Of a stretch of 64,000 bases of DNA, positions 10,362-21,501 are shown one piece after another (positions within the stretch are counted from its first letter, which is position 1; every line of letters starts with the position of its first letter). A program made the translations under genes and the position numbers. The notes beneath the pieces were generated by a model. The model made no database searches. It saw only the letters and a program-made list of their open reading frames with translations, and was not told the DNA's origin. Source of the DNA: Mesostigma viride (lineage: Eukaryota > Streptophyta > Mesostigmatophyceae > Mesostigmatales > Mesostigmataceae); NCBI GenBank assembly GCA_009746045.1, contig RPFO01000072.1:1989985-2053984 (forward strand). The letters run 5' to 3'.

Positions 10362-11818
10362 CTAGAGCTGGTACAGGGTTTTGTAGTCCTGCAACAAGCG
10401 GCTACAACCATCTAACTCACTCTCCGTGTACCATACTTTATCTACCTCGCTACGAGCATACATCCACTTCACCTTATACTGGCGTTGAGTACCGCGGCCC
10501 TTTTTAATATCCCTATGGGCCACGATACTCTCTACCTCGTCTTCTACCTCACCAGTATCAGGATTATGCTCTAAAGGGGCAGGGGCTAATTCTCTACCAG
10601 CGAACGTGCTTTGGTGATAAAGCTTCAGCTGGCTTCTATGGAAGGTGTGTGAATGGGTCTGCCAAGAGGTAGGGATATCTATCTTATACAAGAAATTTCC
10701 TACTCTAGACAACACACGGAAGGGTCCTACTAAGAAGGCGGGCCTAAGTTTCACTTTAAGTTCAGCTTCGAACTTGTGAGCAAATCGGCCAACACGGGGG
10801 CCTTCTACTAAGACTAAATCTCCTATATCTATCTCAGGTGCTCTTCTATCTAAGGAGGCACGCAACCTAGCAAGGTACTTGGCCTGAGCCCTATGGTACC
10901 CTGCAATTAAGCGTTGTCGTGTGCATTCTTCATCTTATCTAATAAGGCCTGCACACCTTCTACGGTATCCCGGGACACATCGTCCCTGCATGTCCCTTAA
11001 AGGACTAGCTAAGAGAGAGGTAGGGGTAAGAGGTTGTCTACCTGTATCTATAGGAAGAAAGGCGTATAGCCATGCGCAGCCTGAGGGCAATTGTTAAGGG
11101 AGAACTCTACCAGACATAGATAATCCTCCCAATCACTCCCAGAACCATTCACATAGTGCCTCAGAGCTTCTTCCACTACCCTATTAAGACGTTCTACTAA
11201 ATGAGAAGAGGAGGAGTGACCAGTAGGCAGTACCGAAGGTAACCTTGGTACCGATAGCAGCAAAGAACTGCTGCCAAAAGTCAGAGGTAAATAGCTTATC
11301 TTTATCAGAAATAAACTGCCTACTCAAACCATGGTATCTATAAACATTATTGAGGTATAGGCGTGCACAATCGCGTGCGGTGAGTTCCAAAGGACACGGC
11401 AGGAGATGACACATACGAGTAAAACGATCTACAAACACAAGGATCTGAGCGTTACCTAGCTCTATCATTCTTTCTAAAAGGTCCTACGAAATCCATCATA
11501 ATGGAATCCCACGGCATGATGGGGTCAGGAAGGGTCCTACTAGGCTCTGCATGCTATCTGTCCTACATTGTTAGGTTTCATCTCCTGACAAGATTGGCAG
11601 GTCCTAACATACTCATCTACGTCCTTTAAAAGAGAAGGCCAGTAGTAAGAACGGGCTACTAGATCCCGTACCCGTTTACCACCCTGGTGAGCAGCTAAAT
11701 CATGCAACTCAAAGAGCAAGGAGGAGCGACAGATAGGAGGGACATACAGGCGCCATTGAGGGGGAGAATCTGTTATCTGCACAAATAAAAACCCACCTAC
11801 AAATTTACAAGGGTGCAT
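10362..11818 (-). pseudogene. Integrase plus chromodomain end of chromovirus Pol (frameshifted)
   Basis: Three or four frame segments together give a full integrase. 11,818-11,540 has the HHCC zinc finger (HDLAAH ... CQSC). 11,520-11,184 has the core with DFVGPF and SDKDKLFTSDFWQQFF. 11,263-11,048 has ERLNRVVEEALRHYV, carrying the catalytic Glu. 10,865-10,362 has the GPF-type C-terminal domain, then a chromodomain (VESIVAHRDIKKGRG ... YKVKWMYARSEVDKVWYTESEL). Integrase inserts the cDNA, and chromodomains in this clade direct insertion to marked chromatin. The zinc-finger segment overlaps the end of the RT ORF in another frame. The frame breaks mean this copy is probably dead, unless they are sequencing errors. 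Confidence 0.82.
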
Positions 11819-14072
11819 GCTTGCCTAACTGTTGGGGATGGGAGGCAATGGCAGCAAAAGCTTCCGGCTCAGTGGCAGTAAATCTACTAATAAGGCGTTC
11901 AAGATCAGAGGTAGGCATCGCTACAGAAGGATCCAGAACAGGTTTAAAGAGGTCTCCTACCGCCTTGCCAAAGAGAAGGGGAGGTCCTAGAGGAACTATT
12001 TTATCATAAGACTTTCCTGACCTAGTCGCTATATGGCTAAGCGGTATAGAAATTTTATTTTTCCCCTCCCCCCCCACAGAGACCACAGGAAGGGCCTCAC
12101 ACGGGAGAGAAAGTCCTACGTGAGAAAGGAGATCAGGCATGCGAACAGCAGTATGAAAGAGATAGGCATAAGACTCGAACACGCGGACAAGATAACGGCA
12201 GGCTCGAGCTACCATGGTCCGGATTCTCCCGATTTCTGGCCTGCGCTGGTTGTCTCCTTGATAAGATTCATCATCCGGTAGTTCACCATAAGGGATTACA
12301 CCAATAGTAGTAGGAACTAAAGTAGTATTGAGAACATCCAAGTCCTCGAAAAAGGAGTAATCTGCGCGACGGGAGAGTGCATCAGGTACTATGTTATCTA
12401 CACCTTTAACATACTGAAGTTTAAAAGGGGAAAACTGTGCTAAAAACTCCATCCAGCGCGCTTGACGAGGGGTAAGGTTGGGTTGGGAGAGCAGATGGGT
12501 AAGGGGACGGTGGTCCGTTTGTATAACTAATCTATAAGGATCTATCTCACAGGGTTCATTCAGGCAAACATCAAATTGGGCACCTTTAAGAAAGTGCTGC
12601 CACGCGTGGCAACAATACACCACAGCTAAGAGTTCCTGCTGGTGTACAGGATAGTTACGCTCCGCAGGGAGCATTGTCCTAGAGATATACTCAATTGGCT
12701 GTAAGCCCTGACCCTGATCCTGGAGAAGGACGCCCCCTATAGCTACCTTACTAGCGTCTGTAGCTACCACAAAGGGTTTGGTAGTATCGGGTAGGATGAG
12801 TACGGGAGGAGAGAGGAGTAGGGATTTTAAACACTGAAAAGCGGACTGACACTCACTACTCCAGATAAAGGGGATATCTTTCTTTAATAAATGATTGATA
12901 GGGGCTGCTATAGTTGCGAAACGAGGGATAAAACGCCTATAGTAAGAGGCAATCCCTAGGAAACTACGTACACTTTTAACGTCGGTAGGGGTAGGCCATT
13001 CCTGAATTGACTTAGTTTTATCCGGGTCGGTAGCGACACCGGCATCTGACAAAACATGTCCTAAAAATGGTACACTCCTACCAGAACGAACTTTAGCACG
13101 GCGAGCCCACAAGGAATTTTCAGACATTATTTCTAAGACTTTCTTTAAATCACGTAGGTGCGTTTCAAAATCAGGGGAGTAAATAAGGATGTCATCTAAG
13201 TAAGCCTGAGCACAAGAACGATCGTGCTCAGCTAAAGAAACAGAGGAGAAGGAAGGATCCTTTAAATCAGAGGACACTTGGGGAAGGTGAGAATTACCCA
13301 TAACAGGTCTAAGCACTTCATTCATCAACATTTGAAAAGAGGCAGGAGAATTACAGAGTCCCATAGCCGCTACTCTAAACTGATAATGACCAAAAGGGGT
13401 AGCAAAGGCGGTTTTATGGCAATCCTCGGGCGCTATACGCAGTTGCCAAAAACCATCTGCACAATCCAGTACCGTGAAACAGGTAGAACCTTTAACCTTA
13501 TTAAATATATCATCAATACGAGGTAGAGGGTATTTAGACTTCACAGTGATATCATTTAACTTCCTATAATCAGTAACTAAGCGAAACTTGCCATTTGGCT
13601 TAGGGACTAACAGGACACCAGCTGAGTAGGGGGAGTTACTAGGCTCTATCAATCCTGCTTCTAATAGTGACACTAAAATCTGTTTTAGTTCCTTTAACTC
13701 GGTAGGGCCCATTCTATACATCGGAGAGTGCGTAGGAACTGCACCGTCCTTAATAACTACACGGTGTAAAACAGAACGAGGAGGAGGATAAGAAGGAGTC
13801 TTTTCTTCAAAAACTTTGGAGGAATCTATCACAGCCATGTATCTTACTATTTCATTTTCAGTAAATCCCACCCCTATTGTATCCACTGTGTTCACATCTA
13901 TATCCACACTATTATTAGGGATAGGTATTTCTTGTACTTCTAACTGAAGGAACATACATAATAAATATCCATATTCCTTTAATTCAGATCGCAATTCATC
14001 ATTGGACATTAATACTTCAGGTATAGGTCTTACAGGAGGATCAACAGGTGTAGGAGGAGTAATATCTACCAA
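11805..14072 (-). CDS. Ty3/gypsy reverse transcriptase-RNase H polyprotein, 755 codons, intact
   Basis: RT domain about residues 100-345: LVTDYRKLND (165-174), VLDCADGFWQLRI with the first catalytic Asp (203), FRVAAMGLCNSPASFQ (232-247), AQAYLDDILIYS with the YLDD active site (291-294), and FLGHVLS. RNase H domain about 430-570: ATDAS (Asp439), ELLAVVY (Glu480), QTDHRPL (Asp520), IVPDALSR (Asp564). About 26 extra Ser/Asp-rich residues sit between MNEVLRP and YLDD, and a shorter insertion lies before QTDHRPL. The element copies its RNA into cDNA with these domains. The ATG is the first in the open frame; upstream protease is in another frame, as usual for gag-pol frameshifting or decay. After about residue 580 the frame runs on toward the integrase linker, and the integrase zinc finger lies in another frame. 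Confidence 0.93.
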   Translation of the reverse strand: MVDITPPTPVDPPVRPIPEVLMSNDELRSELKEYGYLLCMFLQLEVQEIPIPNNSVDIDVNTVDTIGVGFTENEIVRYMAVIDSSKVFEEKTPSYPPPRSVLHRVVIKDGAVPTHSPMYRMGPTELKELKQILVSLLEAGLIEPSNSPYSAGVLLVPKPNGKFRLVTDYRKLNDITVKSKYPLPRIDDIFNKVKGSTCFTVLDCADGFWQLRIAPEDCHKTAFATPFGHYQFRVAAMGLCNSPASFQMLMNEVLRPVMGNSHLPQVSSDLKDPSFSSVSLAEHDRSCAQAYLDDILIYSPDFETHLRDLKKVLEIMSENSLWARRAKVRSGRSVPFLGHVLSDAGVATDPDKTKSIQEWPTPTDVKSVRSFLGIASYYRRFIPRFATIAAPINHLLKKDIPFIWSSECQSAFQCLKSLLLSPPVLILPDTTKPFVVATDASKVAIGGVLLQDQGQGLQPIEYISRTMLPAERNYPVHQQELLAVVYCCHAWQHFLKGAQFDVCLNEPCEIDPYRLVIQTDHRPLTHLLSQPNLTPRQARWMEFLAQFSPFKLQYVKGVDNIVPDALSRRADYSFFEDLDVLNTTLVPTTIGVIPYGELPDDESYQGDNQRRPEIGRIRTMVARACRYLVRVFESYAYLFHTAVRMPDLLSHVGLSLPCEALPVVSVGGEGKNKISIPLSHIATRSGKSYDKIVPLGPPLLFGKAVGDLFKPVLDPSVAMPTSDLERLISRFTATEPEAFAAIASHPQQLGKHAPL

Positions 14073-14310
14073 GGATCAATTTTCTACTCTATAATGACGT
14101 TCCGGTACCCAGTAAGAGCTATCTGGAAACCAAATGACCATGGTATCATAATTATTAGTAATCTTATTATCCTGGTGCCAATCTAATCCTAGTACATAAT
14201 ACGTCAGCGGTAGTGAAAGGGCCTATAGTGGCCGTCACTTCAGGTTGACAGTACGTCCTTGTATGACCAGGGGAAGGGACACCGTACCCGGGGAATGACT
14301 GGTGCGACTG

Positions 14311-15240
14311 TCAGCATAATGGACAGTGACAGGTTTCAGGTTTGGTGTGAGGGATAGGGACTAGTCCTAAACGCCTAACTAGGGCCTCGCTCACAAAGGA
14401 GCTAGCCGCACCGCTATCCACTAACACAGAGACATTCAAAAGTTCATCAGCATGCAAGAAGGGGTCTACAACAGTGTGGGGAACGGTTAAGCCACCATTC
14501 AAAAACATAAGAGGACGGACACGTAGTGGTAGGGATGATTCAGCTCCTACAGAAGTTATAAATACAGGCAGGCAAAAATTATTATCTGGGGTACTATCTA
14601 AGGACCTGTCCAGGTTACCCCCGGCTGACAGGCCTACTGTTCCCCCTCCCCCCCAAATCCATAGGACTAACCCCGAAGAAGACCCTGGCGAAAAAGCCAC
14701 TGCTGGAGGGTCACGAGGGAGCGAAGAGGGTGCAGGAGCCTGATTATCATAGGGGAACCCTGAGGGTCCTGTCTGCACAGCATTCAGCCTACTAGGGGTA
14801 GCTGAGGGAATGCGTCCTGGAGTGGGACGAATAGGAGCACGCTGAGGGGTACGAGGAGGGCGAGCATCGGGATGAGGGGGAGCACCCGAAAGGAACTTGG
14901 GGCACTCACGTTTAAGATGACCTACTATCCTTCCTTACAATGATAGCATGTGATATGAGAGACATCCAGAGCCGAAAGGTCAGTAACACAAATGTCTAAT
15001 TCTTCTACATAGGAGTTCTCCTCCTCAGGGGTAAGGCTAATGTTATTAATACGGGAGCGGGTAGGAAGAGAAGGGGTGGTGAAGAAATCTGCTACTCGTA
15101 AGAGATGCTGGCGCACATGCTTGAGGGGTAGATCAGTAAAACGGTAGGCAGAGAACTGGCGCTTTACCTCACGTCATAAGGGTCTACTGAGGCCTTGTAG
15201 GAAACGAGCACGTACTTCTGCGCCCGACAAATCCCTAATT
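14311..15240 (-). pseudogene. Gag C-terminus with zinc knuckle and aspartic protease
   Basis: 15,240-14,925 encodes a Gag core end (KRQFSAYRFTDLPLKHVRQH, LLRVADFF) and a zinc knuckle CYHCKE...GHLKREC with a frame change in the middle near 14,930. 14,778-14,311 contains the retropepsin motif VSVLVDSGAASSFVSEALV (D-S-G-A active site) followed by RRLGLVPIP. Protease would process Gag-Pol. The N-terminal Gag is missing because sequence beyond 15,240 is unrelated. The gap 14,073-14,310 is the linker to the RT ORF and contains stops. Confidence 0.7.
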
Positions 15241-15360
15241 CGTACCGGTAGTTGACGAAATCCCTAATTCGTAGTTGATACTCATGACTAATGACTGTAC
15301 ACAAGATCTGATGGTCATCCAACCGCATTTGGTAACAAAATGCCACCAAATGCTAGCAAA

Positions 15361-15860
15361 AATGTGCGTTTTTTGTATTTTTCATCACATTTCATTGCAG
15401 TTTCCATACAAGCTGTGCTCGGTTGAGGCTGGAAACTTGTAGGCATCTTAAACATCATTATTCTAGACATCCCACAAAAATTCAGGTCCATCATAGGGTA
15501 TTTGATGTCAGTTTGCTCACAAATGTTACCAAAAATGCACGTTTTTCGTATTTTTCATCACATTTCAGTGCAGTTTCCATACAAGATGTGCTCAGTTCAG
15601 GCTGGAAACTTGCATGCATCTTTGCCATCATTACTTTAGACATTCCACAAAAATTCAGAACCATCAGAGGGTATTTGATGTCAGTTTGCTCACAAATGTT
15701 ACCAAAAATGCACGTTTTTCGTATTTTTCATCACATTTCAGTGCAGTTTCCGTACAAGATGTGCTCTGTTGAGGCTGGAAACTTGCATGCATCTTAGCCA
15801 TCATGATTTTAGACATTCCACAAAAATTCAGGCCCATCATGTTCTATTTGGTAGAGTTAT
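15361..15860 (+). repeat. Tandem repeat, about 174-bp unit, nearly three copies
   Basis: Units start near 15361, 15535 and 15708 with TTTTTCATCACATTTCA and share GAGGCTGGAAACTTG and CACAAAAATTCAGG. The 174-bp length keeps frame, which explains the repeated peptide in the overlapping ORF. This looks like satellite DNA rather than a gene. Confidence 0.85.
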
Positions 15861-16437
15861 CAATGCCATACCTGCCAGTTTCCATTACAAATTCTTACCC
15901 ATGGATGCGAAACTGCCAGTGTGGAATATCAAGGAGACAATCTGGTCAACTCAAATAAGATGACTCACTAAAACATGGAAACCATTCACGAGTGATGTAA
16001 GACAACCCGTCCAGGAGACATACATAAAAGTTCATTGATATAGACACAGCTGACAATATGCACATGTGGCCATGTGGATGCTCACGCAATTTCTATTATA
16101 CGGAGGAGCTTGCTGAACATAATATTGGCAGCTGTCGCATGCATGGCTAGAAAGGTCATTTTTCACGTGCACCCACAGCATGCCAAGTAATGTAGTTGCA
16201 AATTACTCAACACGCGGCATGGCGCTGATGCGTTTGCGCGCCCTCATCTCGGTATCGCTAGCTAGGAGGTAGTGGCACCTCCCTGCACAATCTCTGCCTG
16301 ACCTTGTCAGCCTTCATGCACTGTGTCAACATGGACACCCCCACACCCTTGCCCTTGGCATCACAGCCAAGCTTTCGACGGTGGTTGGTGAAGCTCTTGG
16401 TGTCCTCCTTGCGCATGTGGTGCATGTGCAAGTTACT
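15861..16437. other. Unannotated stretch between satellites
   Basis: No RNA gene or element end is recognised. On the minus strand 16,436-16,258 is open with non-repetitive composition (HMRKEDTKSFTNHRR, then KADKVRQRLCREVPLP) and could be a terminal exon or coding relic, but the only upstream sequence is the TGAG array, so I do not call a gene. Confidence 0.3.
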
Positions 16438-17340
16438 AAGTGAGTGAGTGAGTGAGTGAGTGAGTGAGTGAGTGAGTGAGTGAGTGAGTGAGTGAGTGAG
16501 TGAGTGAGTGAGTGAGTGAGTGAGTGAGTGAGTGAGTGAGTGAGTGAGTGAGTGAGTGAGTGAGTGAGTGAGTGAGTGAGTGAGTGAGTGAGTGAGTGAG
16601 TGAGTGAGTGAGTGAGTGAGTGAGTGAGTGAGTGAGTGAGTGAGTGAGTGAGTGAGTGAGTGAGTGAGTGAGTGAGTGAGTGAGTGAGTGAGTGAGTGAG
16701 TGAGTGAGTGAGTGAGTGAGTGAGTGAGTGAGTGAGTGAGTGAGTGAGTGAGTGAGTGAGTGAGTGAGTGAGTGAGTGAGTGAGTGAGTGAGTGAGTGAG
16801 TGAGTGAGTGAGTGAGTGAGTGAGTGAGTGAGTGAGTGAGTGAGTGAGTGAGTGAGTGAGTGAGTGAGTGAGTGAGTGAGTGAGTGAGTGAGTGAGTGAG
16901 TGAGTGAGTGAGTGAGTGAGTGAGTGAGTGAGTGAGTGAGTGAGTGAGTGAGTGAGTGAGTGAGTGAGTGAGTGAGTGAGTGAGTGAGTGAGTGAGTGAG
17001 TGAGTGAGTGAGTGAGTGAGTGAGTGAGTGAGTGAGTGAGTGAGTGAGTGAGTGAGTGAGTGAGTGAGTGAGTGAGTGAGTGAGTGAGTGAGTGAGTGAG
17101 TGAGTGAGTGAGTGAGTGAGTGAGTGAGTGAGTGAGTGAGTGAGTGAGTGAGTGAGTGAGTGAGTGAGTGAGTGAGTGAGTGAGTGAGTGAGTGAGTGAG
17201 TGAGTGAGTGAGTGAGTGAGTGAGTGAGTGAGTGAGTGAGTGAGTGAGTGAGTGAGTGAGTGAGTGCGTGAGTGAGTGAGTGCGTGCGTGCGTGCGTGCG
17301 TGCGTGAGTGAGTGAGTGAGTGAGTGAGTGAGTGAGTGAG
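16438..17340 (+). repeat. (TGAG)n microsatellite, about 900 bp
   Basis: About 207 uninterrupted TGAG units from 16438 to about 17266, then TGCG variants at 17266-17305 and more TGAG. The SLTH-repeat ORFs on the minus strand are artefacts of the repeat. Confidence 0.97.
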
Positions 17341-17545
17341 TGAGTGGTGGGTGGTGGGTGGGGTGGGTGGTGGGTGGGTGGGTGGTGGGTGGGGTGGGTG
17401 GGTGGGTGGGTGGGTGGGTGGGTGGGTGGGTGGGTGGTGGGTGGGTGGGTGGGTGGGTGGGTGGGTGGGTGTGGGTGGGTGGGTGGGTGGGTGGGTGGGT
17501 GGGTGGGTGGGTGGGTGGGTGGGTGGGTGGTGGGTGAGTGAGGGA
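17341..17545 (+). repeat. (GGGT)n microsatellite
   Basis: GGGT/GGT units, G-rich on the plus strand and continuous with the TGAG array. Four or more G3 runs every 16 bp make it a strong G-quadruplex candidate by sequence rule. Confidence 0.95.
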
Positions 17546-17588
17546 GTGAGTGAATCCACGAGTGAGTGAGTCCACGAGTGAGTTCACG

Positions 17589-18170
17589 AGGGAGGGAGGA
17601 GGGAGGGAGGGAGGGAGGGAGGGAGGGAGGGAGGGAGGGAGGGAGGGAGGGAGGGAGGGAGGGAGGGAGGGAGGGAGGGAGGGAGGGAGGGAGGGAGGGA
17701 GGGAGGGAGGGAGGGAGGGAGGGAGGGAGGGAGGGAGGGAGGAGGGAGGGAGGGAGGGAGGGGGAGGAGGGAGGGAGGGAGGGAGGGAGGGAGGGAGGGA
17801 GGGAGGAGGGAGGGAGGGAGGGAGGAGGAGGGAGGGAGGGAGGGAGGGAGGAGGAGGGAGGGAGGAGGGAGGAGGGGAGGGAGGGAGGGAGGGAGGGAGG
17901 GAGGGAGGGAGGAGGGAGGGAGGGAGGGAGGAGGGAGGGAGGGAGGGAGGGAGGGAGGGAGGGAGGGAGGGAGGGAGGAGGGAGGAGGAGGGAGGGAGGG
18001 AGGGAGGGAGGGGGAGGGAGGGAGGGAGGGAGGGAGGAGGGAGGGAGGGAGGGAGGGAGGGAGGGAGGGAGGGAGGAGGGAGGGAGGAGGGAGGGAGGGA
18101 GGGAGGGAGGGAGGAGGGAGGGAGGGAGGGAGGGAGGGAGGAGGGAGGGAGGAGGGAGGAAGGGAGTGGA
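17589..18170 (+). repeat. (GGGA)n / GGA polypurine repeat
   Basis: Mostly perfect GGGA units with scattered GGA, about 580 bp. Together with the two preceding arrays it forms a 1.7-kb block of related tetranucleotide repeats. Confidence 0.96.
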
Positions 18171-19139
18171 TCGGTCACTCACAGCAGTTTATTCCCACCC
18201 CAGCAGGGCCCCTCCCTCACATCCGGCTTCAAAATCTGCTTGATGTCGCTTCTCTCTAGAATAAGCCGCACAGCCCTGATGCGAGCAAACGGCTCGCCAT
18301 CATATTGTCGCTCACTGATGCTTTATACGCGCTTTCCGTAAGATGAAAACATGACGGAAAAGAGAGACTCGGGGAAAGGGGATACGGTGAAATACTTGTC
18401 TGCTACCGGCCGGGGCTTCAACAGCGAAGAAATTCGCACCTGAATGTGCACATACCACTCCGTCAAGTCGACAACGGTCTTGCATCGCAATCGTTTCACA
18501 GACGCGGCAGCAAAAATTGCTGGCGGCATTGACATGCTCGCCGCAGTTAACGAACGTGCGGAGGTCCGTTTTAGCCCCTGACGCCATGGCGTCTTTGATG
18601 CCAAGAACGCCTGCAAAAGACACGATATCGGGCACAAAAGCACTTAAAAACGGATTACGGGTCTGCGACGCCTGGCCCAGCCTAGAAATTGGATAAAAAA
18701 TCGCGCCAGCTCGGTTAAAGCAAACTGAGCCGGTAATGAAAAAAGTGCTTCGGTCAAGGCCTTAAAAACTAAAAAATGCGTCGGTTAGTGTCAAAAAACA
18801 GATGTTAGGGCGACTTTCATCGGGAAAATTTTTTGCTGCAGGTAGGTGGGGTCGAGAGAAAATCGGCGACAAAACAGGCACCCACCTGTGAATGACGCCA
18901 AAATGCCGAAGGACTCCGCAGAATTTGTGGCGAAAAAAAATAACGGCAAGTAATATATGACCCTAGGAGCATACACTAAAATTTCCAGCCTCGATACTGC
19001 CTTTTTATTCGCTCACGATAGCCTGCCAGGCCGCCATGCCTGTCGGTGGAAATTCGGTCACCGTCGTGCACGCACACACCAAAAATCTCATTTCGCGCCA
19101 CTTTTCGGGTCCTTCTTACGAGGCTGCATTTTGGCGGGG
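18171..19139 (-). other. Hypothetical coding relics on minus strand
   Basis: 18,635-18,312 is an open frame of 107 codons with a Cys/His-containing segment (VNCGEHVNAASNFCCRVC). Just downstream, in another frame, 18,290-18,185 reads like real protein (SERQYDGEPFARIRAVRL, then LKPDVREGPCWGGNKLL and a stop). The two could be parts of one frameshifted gene or the end of a transposon ORF. I do not recognise a family. 18,640-19,139 shows nothing clear. Confidence 0.25.
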
Positions 19140-19488
19140 CTCGGACCGTTGTGAGGGATAGAAGGAAGGAAGAGGAAAGGTTTTGGATAGGGGTCTAGAT
19201 GGGGCCACCGTTTCAGGATGGTGCCCATAGGAGAAAGGAACAGTATATTGCTCACGAAGGGAGGATCGAGTAGGCAAAATGATCATAGTTTCTGTCATCT
19301 AGAGGCATGGTGCTGAAATCACTATTAACTTCTAAATCAGCCACACGGGTAGGGACCTGGGCAGCCTCGTAGGCCGTATCAGGGTAGGACCAAGAAGCAG
19401 GAGGATAAAATGGAACTGCACTAGGGCGACCAGAAGGGCCAACAGGGGCAGAGGTACGACCCGTGTTATAAGCAGGGATGGAAGGCAC

Positions 19489-21501
19489 GAGGTAGCCATG
19501 GCTGACGGCGGCGCTCATAACTTTCACGTTTGAGCACCGAATTTAGTCGTGAATATCACAATCGCTTCGTCTTTCTAAGACGCACATGCTGATATAATTT
19601 TCCGACGCTATTACGCAATATACGATGAGCAAACGCCCATCGACGCAACGCAGCCTGACGGCTGCGCTCGGCAATGAAAATCCGTCTGCAGCTCCGGCTG
19701 CAGCTTCGCCATCAGGGCCGGAAGGCAGCATGGTGACACTAGTCGCGCACTGGTGACCGCCCAGCACCCTCCCGGGCTTCCTGCCTCGCCATCGGCCTCG
19801 CCAGACCCTAAACGCAGCCGCTCATCCTTTCCACGCGAACCGTGTTTCAAGCTAAAAACCTTCAATGTCGACGATTACGACTGGTACAACATTGCCCCGT
19901 GCACTGCTCTGGAGTGCATTTTCTTCGGGGATTACGCCTCGCTCCTTGAGCTGTGCCTCCACCTTCACAGCATCAATCGCCTTCTCGAGCCAAATGGCCG
20001 CAGGCTTCAAAGCCGAGATCTGCTGCTGACGGGCCTCCACTACAACCGGCCTGACCTTCAGCACCTGATTCTCTGCTCACTCCTCAAGAAGTCTGACGGC
20101 GAGATCTGGGCCCCCACCATCTCCGCAGCCACATTCCGTTCCATCCTCACGGAAGCCTTCCAGCACGGCACGTGACCCCCCTTGCCGCAGATGTGGCGGC
20201 AATGGGCGGCACGCTGGCTACTGAGCTCCCTCACATTTCCACCACCGTCACCTCCACCTCCACCCTCCTCGCCTCCACCTCCACTGCCACCTCCACCTCC
20301 ACCGCCGACATCAAAGCCCAGCTCCTCGACATCGACCAGCGTCTTAAGAACAATGCCATCGCTATCGAGGTCCTGCAGAACACCGCAGGCCTCACCGCCC
20401 AGGCAGCTATAGTGAATGAAGGACATTGCCGCCAAGCCAACCCCGGCTGGCCTGGCCGGCGATGCTCCTCCCATCACCACCTGGACGGACATGCTTAAGC
20501 AACACACCACCTCCACCACCTCCGCCGTCGCAGCCCAGCTTCAACGGCAGACGCTTGACCTCCGCGAGGAGGCCGAGCTCGCCAAGCGCAGCCTCAACGC
20601 CATTGTCAAGAATCTCAAGATGGAGGAAGGTGAGAATTCCGAGAAGCTTGCGCGTGCTTTTGAGAGAGAAATCCTTGATCGCATGCCACATGTGCCCAGG
20701 GCCTTACTGGTGAGATCGAGCTGGCCGCCCACCGCCTTCCCCGCGCGCGGGGTAAGGCAGGGCCCCCCCCGCTCCTTCTCACCTTTAAGACCCCGGCGGA
20801 CAAGATTTCTTTTCTCAGACGCCGCAAGCGGCTCGAGAAGACTCTCTTCACCCTTGACGACGACTTGACCCTGGCGCAGCAACAACGGCGACGGGAGCTA
20901 TGGCCGGCCGACCTACCTCCAGCTCCGGCAGACCAAGGCGGGGCAGCCGGTGTACTGGAAGGGGGCGGCCATCTACGTCGGCCACAAGCCCTGGCAGGCG
21001 ACCCCCTCGACCACCGCGGCCCCAGCGACTCCAGACGCCCCAGCTTAGGGGAATACAGCAGTAGTAGTGTAGAATAGATAGACCGTGGCCATGTACATGT
21101 ACGCCTCCTAGAGGCCCTATCCCAGCTAAGCCACGCGCTTTATTTAATCGTGTACATGTGTGCCTATGATGAGCCACACTCCTGATGATGCCTAGCTTTA
21201 TTTAGTTATGCTGTGCCCATGCAGGGAGTAGCTCTCTGCTGAGACGCCATGCCCTAGCTTCTTTGTATAGCTATGCTGATCTTCCCCCCCATGACAGGCT
21301 CCCCCTTCGCTGGGCATAGCTTGAAGATCATGGGGATGCACGTGCCCTGGTGCACCTATAGAGCAAGGGTCCTTTACATCCCCACCCTTGCAGGAAGTAG
21401 CTTAGGATGTATGATAGGCCATATGCCCCCTCTCAAGGGCTATGACAGTGCTACATATACTCCCAACGGAGTTATGTTACAATTCAATTCAATTCAATTC
21501 A
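19489..21501 (+). mobile_element. ORF1-only non-LTR retrotransposon H2, (CAATT)n tail
   Basis: Flanked by an 11-bp target duplication ATGGAAGGCAC (19478-19488 and 21502-21512). The 5' end carries ATGGCTGACGGCGG, shared by all four family members here, and the 3' end a (CAATT)n tail (about 21480-21501) preceded by the hairpin ACTCCCAACGGAGT. It has one ORF1-type coding region and no reverse transcriptase, so it must depend on a partner LINE. It lies inside a gag gene. Confidence 0.85.
19625..21057 (+). pseudogene. L1-type ORF1 protein of H2, frameshifted
   Basis: Coding similarity to the intact ORF1 at 32,320-33,708 passes through several frames: Pro/Ser-rich start at 19,625, a Thr/Ser-rich middle at 20,230-20,420, an RRM-like piece around 20,560-20,700, then AAHRLPRARGKAGPPP and FLRRRKRLEK, and the C-terminal signature DLTLAQQQRRRELWP near 20,860-20,910. 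Several indels make this copy defective. Confidence 0.7.

Larger units (their letters stand above)
6067..15240 (-). mobile_element. Ty3/gypsy chromovirus-type LTR retrotransposon, 5' end missing
   Basis: Reading the minus strand from 15,240 down: gag remnant with a zinc knuckle, protease, RT plus RNase H (intact ORF), integrase and chromodomain (frameshifted), an extra large ORF, polypurine tract, then LTR. The gag is cut off near 15,240, where satellite sequence begins. A gag-like N-terminal segment at 21,864-19,140 on the same strand could be the missing part displaced by a 3.9-kb insertion, or could come from another element. A 1,030-bp palindromic element is inserted in the extra ORF. Confidence 0.75.

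Noticed and set aside
15361-15860. Repeat-containing protein gene on the plus strand
   Set aside because: The ORF follows a 174-bp satellite whose unit length happens to be divisible by three; no start context or homologue.
16258-18182. Very long SLTH-repeat and PPSL-repeat ORFs on the minus strand
   Set aside because: They are translations of perfect TGAG and GGGA arrays; the same region is open in several frames.
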